From positions 1 to 8,525 of the forward strand of contig WFVK01000272.1 in the NCBI GenBank assembly GCA_015491705.1: a DNA stretch of 8,525 bases. Reading direction: 5' to 3'. The translations under genes and the position numbers were made by a program. Positions 6,718 to 8,525 of this stretch are shown one piece after another. Source of the stretch: Nitrospirota bacterium. GTDB lineage: Bacteria; Nitrospirota; Thermodesulfovibrionia; UBA6902. Under the pieces are notes generated by a model, which saw nothing but the letters and a program-made list of their open reading frames with translations, did not search any database and was not told the origin of the DNA. Numbering within the stretch: the first letter of the stretch is position 1; each line of letters begins with the position of its first letter.

Positions 6718-6777
6718 GCATTCCTGCCAATGCAGGGTTAACCCTGATGTTGCACAAAGCCGGCGGGATCTCCTGCC
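6718..6777 (+). repeat. Cluster of three small inverted repeats between two genes
   Basis: The 93-bp gap after the glycosyltransferase holds three consecutive dyads. The first is GCATT/AATGC (6718-6722 with 6729-6733). The second is a perfect 14-bp palindrome, CAGGGTTAACCCTG (6733-6746). The third is an imperfect 6-bp stem, GGCGGG/CCTGCC (6762-6767 with 6772-6777, one G-T pair). The last ends 4 bp before the Shine-Dalgarno of the next gene. The motif TCCTGCCA followed by ATG occurs twice (6722 and 6771). There is no T-tract, so these are not classical terminators. They may mark an operator or an mRNA processing/stabilising element. Confidence 0.45.
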
Positions 6778-6793
6778 ATGTGAGGGGCAAAGA

Positions 6794-7153
6794 TTGAGTA
6801 TATTTGAGATCATCATGCTGGTGTGTTTCGGAGCGGCGTGGCCTTTTTCGATTTATAAATCATATAAATCAAGAACAAACGCAGGCAAGAGCCTGCTGTT
6901 TTTATACGTTGTCTTTACGGGGTATGTGGCCGGAACCCTCCACAAGATCCTTTACAGCTTCGATCCTGTTGTTATTTTATATATAACGAACGGCCTGATG
7001 GTATTCATCGACCTGCTGCTTTATTACCGTAATAAGCGCCTGGCCCGCACATGGAGGAGGCGGGGGGAAAACCTGCAGGCACAGACCATTACATCACAGG
7101 GCAATCGTGGATGGTGCGCGGGGGAGAGACCGGGCGGTGGTGACCGGATTTGA
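6794..7153 (+). CDS. Small PQ-loop/SemiSWEET-like 3-helix membrane protein
   Basis: The 119-residue product shows three hydrophobic helices at about residues 3-21, 33-53 and 58-78, with a WPFSIYKSYKSR motif (16-27) where PQ-loop proteins carry their Pro. This matches half-size PQ-loop/SemiSWEET-type proteins, which dimerise in the inner membrane. Characterised SemiSWEETs carry sugars, but the substrate of this subgroup is unknown to me. The start is TTG (6794-6796): GAGGGG stands 6 nt before it, and the next ATG (6815) would cut helix 1. Residues 79-119 form a charged, Gly/Arg-rich tail without clear family resemblance, which may be a poorly conserved extension. It lies 93 bp after the glycosyltransferase gene on the same strand and is followed by a new candidate promoter, so it may end that transcription unit. 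The fold call is good; a transport role is inferred. Confidence 0.75.
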   Translation: MSIFEIIMLVCFGAAWPFSIYKSYKSRTNAGKSLLFLYVVFTGYVAGTLHKILYSFDPVVILYITNGLMVFIDLLLYYRNKRLARTWRRRGENLQAQTITSQGNRGWCAGERPGGGDRI

Positions 7154-7182
7154 GAAATACACTGAAATTATGTCCGGTTATC

Positions 7183-7191
7183 TGGTATACT
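7183..7191 (+). promoter_or_regulatory. Candidate extended -10 promoter for the GT2-GT87 genes
   Basis: TGGTATACT fits an extended -10 element (TG-n-TATAAT with one mismatch). The sequence 17 bp upstream (TGAAAT) is a poor -35, as is common with extended -10 promoters. Transcription would start at about 7198, leaving an AT-rich leader of about 90 nt before the GT2 gene. The 133-bp gap (7154-7286) otherwise shows no gene. AAGGA at 7266-7270 is 16 nt from the ATG, too far to be an ideal Shine-Dalgarno. Confidence 0.45.
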
Positions 7192-7286
7192 AAGAATGTT
7201 CCTGTGCAATCGCGTGGTGGCGGGAGCAGATGAGTTTTCGTTTTATTTTCCCATTTCAGCAAATTAAGGATTTAAATTAATAACAC

Positions 7287-7973
7287 ATGAAAGTCTCCGT
7301 GGTTATCCCCGTTTATAATGAAGAAGGAACCATTGAGGAAATCGTCTCGCGCGTGCAGGCTGTTGCGCTGGATAAGGAGATTATCATAGTGGATGATGCG
7401 TCAACCGACGGTACCTCCGGCCACCTGAAAAAAATCGGGCGGAAATACGACAATGTAAAAATTTTCTGCCATGATTCCAACAGGGGAAAGGGCGCTGCAC
7501 TGAGGACAGGCTTTCAAAGCGCCACAGGGGACATCATAATCATTCAGGACGCTGATCTCGAGTATGATCCGAAAGAATACCCCACCCTCCTGGAACCCAT
7601 TCTTGACGGCAGGGCGGATGTGGTATATGGTTCGCGCTTCCTGGGAGGGCCGCACAGGGTCCTGTTTTTCTGGCACTATGTGGGCAACAAGCTCCTGACG
7701 CTGATGTCAAATGCCCTGACCAACCTGAACCTGACCGACATGGAGACGTGTTACAAGGTCTTCAGGAGAAAGGTGCTGCAGGATATAACCCTGAAGTCCG
7801 ACCGTTTCGGGTTTGAACCTGAATTTACAGTCAAAATCGCAAAAAACGGATTCAGGGTATATGAAGTTCCGATAAGCTACAGCGGCAGGGGATACTCGGA
7901 AGGAAAAAAAATAACATGGAAAGACGGGGTTACGGCTGTATATACGATGCTGCGGTTCCGCTTTTTTGAATGA
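7287..7973 (+). CDS. GT2 family glycosyltransferase, polyprenyl-phosphate sugar synthase-like (DPM1-like)
   Basis: This 228-residue GT-A fold enzyme resembles dolichyl/polyprenyl-phosphate mannose or glucose synthases, which transfer a sugar from GDP-mannose or UDP-glucose to a lipid phosphate on the cytoplasmic face of the membrane. Motifs are [12 protein letters not shown] (5-16), [12 protein letters not shown] (32-43), [12 protein letters not shown] (65-76), the metal-binding DxD in [10 protein letters not shown] (Asp88, Asp90), VYGSRFLGG (113-121) and [11 protein letters not shown] (151-161). The C-terminal [15 protein letters not shown] (200-214) is also typical. There are no C-terminal transmembrane helices, so it is the short, soluble DPM1-like type. 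The ATG at 7287 lacks a close Shine-Dalgarno. Its stop overlaps the start of the GT87 gene (ATGA), indicating translational coupling. It probably makes the lipid-linked donor used by that neighbour. Family assignment is very secure; the sugar cannot be told from sequence. Confidence 0.93.
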   Translation: MKVSVVIPVYNEEGTIEEIVSRVQAVALDKEIIIVDDASTDGTSGHLKKIGRKYDNVKIFCHDSNRGKGAALRTGFQSATGDIIIIQDADLEYDPKEYPTLLEPILDGRADVVYGSRFLGGPHRVLFFWHYVGNKLLTLMSNALTNLNLTDMETCYKVFRRKVLQDITLKSDRFGFEPEFTVKIAKNGFRVYEVPISYSGRGYSEGKKITWKDGVTAVYTMLRFRFFE

Positions 7974-8525
7974 ATCCGAAAAAGGTCTTTTTCATATTCC
8001 TCTTGGCGCTCATGGTCATACACGGCGGCTATGAGCTGGGCCGCTCATTATTCGGACCTACGCAGGGACTGGATTTCAGCCAGTATTATGTCGCAAGCCG
8101 TCTTGTTCTCGACGGAAAGGATTCATTGATTTACGACACTGGAATAAGTTACCAGAAAAATGCACAGGCATACGGCCTGCAGGGTGTCAAATATGCAATG
8201 CCGAATGCATATCCGCCCTTTGTCGCCTTTTTCATGCTCCCTTTCGCCCTGTTGCCCTACAATTACGCGCGATATTCCTTTTTTTTCATCAGTCTCCTCT
8301 GCAACCTCCTGGCGGTCCCCCTGCTCTTCTCCAACCGCAGTAAACAACGGCGAAAGGAGCTCATATTGATCGGACTCTTTGCGACCCTTGTCTTTTATCC
8401 CATGTACCGTTCGGTGAATATGGGACAGATAAACTCCATGCTGTTTCTGTTTTGTGTTTCAGCACTGTATTTTATTCACAAAAACCGCGCATGGCCGGCC
8501 GGTTTTCTGATAGCCGCGGCATCTC
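7970..8525 (+). CDS. GT87-like (DUF2029) integral membrane glycosyltransferase, N-terminal part
   Basis: The reading frame from ATG 7970 is open to the right edge (185 residues, incomplete). It encodes a polytopic membrane protein with a first helix at about 5-20 and further hydrophobic segments near 83-98, 101-120, 131-147, 154-170 and 174 onward. Between helix 1 and the next lies an extracytoplasmic loop with [23 protein letters not shown] (33-55), where Asp35 fits the catalytic-base position of GT-C enzymes. AYPPF (80-84) and NMGQINSML (150-158) are also characteristic of the GT87/DUF2029 family. Members such as mycobacterial PimE use polyprenyl-phosphate mannose as donor outside the membrane. 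The 4-bp overlap with the GT2 synthase gene supports a donor-maker/donor-user pair. The rest of the gene, usually about 400 residues in total, lies outside the window. Confidence 0.85.
   Translation, partial: MNPKKVFFIFLLALMVIHGGYELGRSLFGPTQGLDFSQYYVASRLVLDGKDSLIYDTGISYQKNAQAYGLQGVKYAMPNAYPPFVAFFMLPFALLPYNYARYSFFFISLLCNLLAVPLLFSNRSKQRRKELILIGLFATLVFYPMYRSVNMGQINSMLFLFCVSALYFIHKNRAWPAGFLIAAAS

Noticed and set aside
6194..6790. Minus-strand open frame of 198 codons opposite the end of the glycosyltransferase
   Set aside because: Antisense to conserved GT-B motifs (EPFG, TGGL); no family resemblance.

Overview
The window looks like a mid-GC bacterial chromosome. The best guess from gene content and order is Nitrospirota or a deltaproteobacterial (Desulfobacterota-like) lineage. 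An apgM-lysC-cimA run of the kind I recall from Geobacter-type genomes, stand-alone receiver and HD-GYP regulators, and GT87 glycosyltransferases all fit those groups. This is inferred from content; there is no rRNA or other phylogenetic marker here.

Left part (1-3171, minus strand): a compact amino-acid biosynthesis operon read from right to left. It runs from an archaeal-type phosphoglycerate mutase / proposed homoserine kinase (apgM family), to aspartate kinase (lysC, GTG start), to the N-terminal third of (R)-citramalate synthase (cimA), which leaves the window at base 1. Together these cover the entry to the aspartate family (Lys/Thr/Met), possibly the homoserine phosphorylation step, and the threonine-independent entry to isoleucine. 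Inside lysC there is a very strong ribosome binding site before an in-frame ATG. It would give a separate ACT-domain-only subunit, as known for Bacillus and Corynebacterium aspartokinases.

Middle (3172-4851, plus strand): a divergent promoter region, then a stand-alone Rcp1-like receiver protein and a receiver/HD-GYP protein (predicted cyclic-di-GMP phosphodiesterase). A C/G-rich hairpin lies just before the ribosome binding site of the second gene.

Right part (4964-8525, plus strand): carbohydrate genes. A divergent glycogen/starch-synthase-like GT-B glycosyltransferase comes first, then a 3-helix PQ-loop/SemiSWEET-like membrane protein with a TTG start. A new candidate promoter follows, and then a GT2 polyprenyl-phosphate sugar synthase translationally coupled (ATGA overlap) to a GT87 membrane glycosyltransferase that runs off the right edge. 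The GT2/GT87 pair is probably a donor-maker and donor-user for a lipid-linked or surface glycan.

I found no rRNA, tRNA, CRISPR array, transposase or convincing rho-independent terminator with a T-tract. I did not find a clearly new system. The points most worth checking are the internal start in lysC, the homoserine-kinase question for the apgM homologue, the altered active-site spacing in the glycogen-synthase-like protein, and the structured intergenic regions.
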